DNA of 64,000 bases from Cohnella sp. WQ 127256 (GTDB lineage: Bacteria; Bacillota; Bacilli; Paenibacillales; Paenibacillaceae): contig NZ_JAMZCY010000001.1 of NCBI RefSeq assembly GCF_024519285.1, forward strand, positions 248,001 through 312,000, in the 5' to 3' direction. Below are positions 62,953 through 64,000 of the stretch, in pieces. Position 1 is the stretch's first letter; every line of letters begins with the position of its first letter. Position numbers and translations under genes: made by a program. The notes under the pieces are model-generated. The model searched no databases. It worked only from the letters and a program-made list of their open reading frames with translations, and was not told the DNA's origin.

Positions 62953-64000
62953 ATGGAACAACTCATTCAAGAAGATCAGGAACTGGTTTGGCTCTCCCCT
63001 AGTGAGCTCCCTTTTCAAATTTCCGGATTCGCTTGGTGGTCGAAGGAGCACAAGTTCCGCCGTCTGCCGGTTGTGATCGAAGGAGCCATTCGCAAAGAGG
63101 TAGACGAATTGGCAGATCATACAGCGGGCGGGCAAATTCGTTTCCAGACAAATGCTACTCTATTAAAAATAAAAGTGAAGCTATTTGGTCCAAATAGCAT
63201 GGATCATATCCCTTCAACCGCAGTGACCGGATTTGATTGCTATCTGGGTTTGCCTGGCTCCCAGATGTATTATGGGACAACGAGGTTCCCTCAGACCGCA
63301 GATGAATACGAAAGTGCGTTTGAATTTGTTGAGCCTGACTTGCGCTACATCACCCTTAATTTCCCGCTTTATCAAGGCGTACATGAAGTGAAAATTGGAG
63401 TAAATAAAGATGCTATGGTTATGGAATATCCTCCATATGAACATGATGGAAAGATTATTGTGTACGGAACATCGATTACACAAGGAGGATGCGCTTCACG
63501 TCCCGGCATGGCATACAGCAATATTTTAAGCCGAAGAATCAATATCGAATTTATTAATCTGGGCTTTTCCGGAAATGGCAAGGGCGACCCAGAAATCGCA
63601 GATTTGATTAGCACAATTGAGAAGCCGAGATGTCTTATACTAGATTATGAAACGAATTGCGCGACTCTTGAAGATCTGATGACAACCCTGCCTGAATTTA
63701 TTCGAATTATTCGTAGTCGGCATTCAGAGGTACCTATACTTATCGTGTCACGACTCCCATTTGGGAATGAACATGCCAAGTCTTCATCTTATGAAGACAG
63801 AATGGCAAGTAGGAACTATCAATGCGAATTAGTTAAAGAGCTTCAGGAACAAGGCGATCGCTTCGTTTATTTTTGCGATGGGGCTGATTTACTTGGGGAA
63901 ATATGGAATGAGTGCACTGTTGACGGTGTACATCCGACCGATCTGGGCTTCATGCAGATGGCAAATGGTTTAACACCGCTCCTTGAGGATATTTTGCAAA
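62953..64000 (+). CDS. SGNH/GDSL-family hydrolase (3' end outside window)
   Basis: The frame is open from ATG 62953 (AGGAGG at 62938-62943) to the window edge, giving 349 residues. An N-terminal beta-sandwich (about 1-165) precedes an SGNH hydrolase domain. Block I is VYGTSITQGG with the nucleophile Ser, block II LGFSGNGKGD with the oxyanion Gly, block III-like DYETNCATLED, and block V VDGVHPTDLGF with catalytic Asp and His. Such two-domain SGNH proteins are usually carbohydrate or acyl esterases. There is no signal peptide. It is separated from the biosynthetic cluster by a terminator and has its own ribosome binding site, so it is probably outside the cluster. Only a few C-terminal residues seem to be missing. 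Confidence 0.87.
   Translation, partial: MEQLIQEDQELVWLSPSELPFQISGFAWWSKEHKFRRLPVVIEGAIRKEVDELADHTAGGQIRFQTNATLLKIKVKLFGPNSMDHIPSTAVTGFDCYLGLPGSQMYYGTTRFPQTADEYESAFEFVEPDLRYITLNFPLYQGVHEVKIGVNKDAMVMEYPPYEHDGKIIVYGTSITQGGCASRPGMAYSNILSRRINIEFINLGFSGNGKGDPEIADLISTIEKPRCLILDYETNCATLEDLMTTLPEFIRIIRSRHSEVPILIVSRLPFGNEHAKSSSYEDRMASRNYQCELVKELQEQGDRFVYFCDGADLLGEIWNECTVDGVHPTDLGFMQMANGLTPLLEDILQ

Noticed and set aside
1..64000. CRISPR array, insertion sequence, prophage or rRNA operon
   Set aside because: No direct-repeat and spacer pattern, no transposase or integrase frame and no rRNA-like sequence was seen on either strand.

Overview
The window looks like chromosome of a Gram-positive Bacillales bacterium, most likely Paenibacillaceae (Paenibacillus/Cohnella-like). 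Support: strong AGGAGG-type ribosome binding sites, frequent TTG/GTG starts, a PCYCGC-type lipoprotein, a YhaO/YhaN nuclease pair, a YkvI-like permease, a BlaI/BlaR1-type pair and intrinsic terminators after most transcription units. This is inferred from gene content, not from a marker gene.

Left part (1-21.7 kb), ordinary chromosome: the end of a copper-amine-oxidase-like stalk protein; an L,D-transpeptidase; a 47-residue membrane peptide; pyrD with a small (p)ppGpp synthetase; a lipoprotein plus membrane thioredoxin pair; rsuA with a HAD phosphatase; a membrane diguanylate cyclase; a GT4 glycosyltransferase with yhaO-yhaN; a YkvI-like permease; a GH15 glucoamylase-like gene behind a strongly structured leader RNA; a BlaI/BlaR1-type pair behind a duplicated operator; a lipoprotein; xpt; and two small conserved-looking genes.

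Right part (22.2-62.7 kb), one 40.5-kb co-directional biosynthetic operon: two ABC exporter half-transporters, a GT2 glycosyltransferase, NRPS1 (FAAL-T-C-A-T-C-A-T-half C), a free-standing acyltransferase, a duplicated CPBP membrane protein, a trans-AT PKS-NRPS hybrid (KS-T-C-FkbH-T-C-A-T-C), NRPS3 (half C-A-T-C-A-T-C-A-T-C-A-T), a type II thioesterase and a protein of uncertain family at the end. Adenylation codes read by hand against GrsA give Ser, Thr, Phe, Thr, Cys-like, Ser, Gly. The predicted chain is fatty acyl-Ser-Thr-(C2 ketide)-glycerate-Phe-Thr-(Cys?)-Ser-Gly. The glycerate step is a C-FkbH-T module, so the product should be an ester-containing, possibly glycosylated lipo-depsipeptide. 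There is no terminal TE or reductase domain, so the last protein is a candidate for chain release. I do not recognise this combination as a known compound.

At the right border of the operon lies a 3' fragment of a tRNA-Leu(CAG) gene lacking its 5' acceptor strand. It may be the scar or attachment site of the event that brought the cluster in. A terminator and a partial SGNH hydrolase gene close the window.
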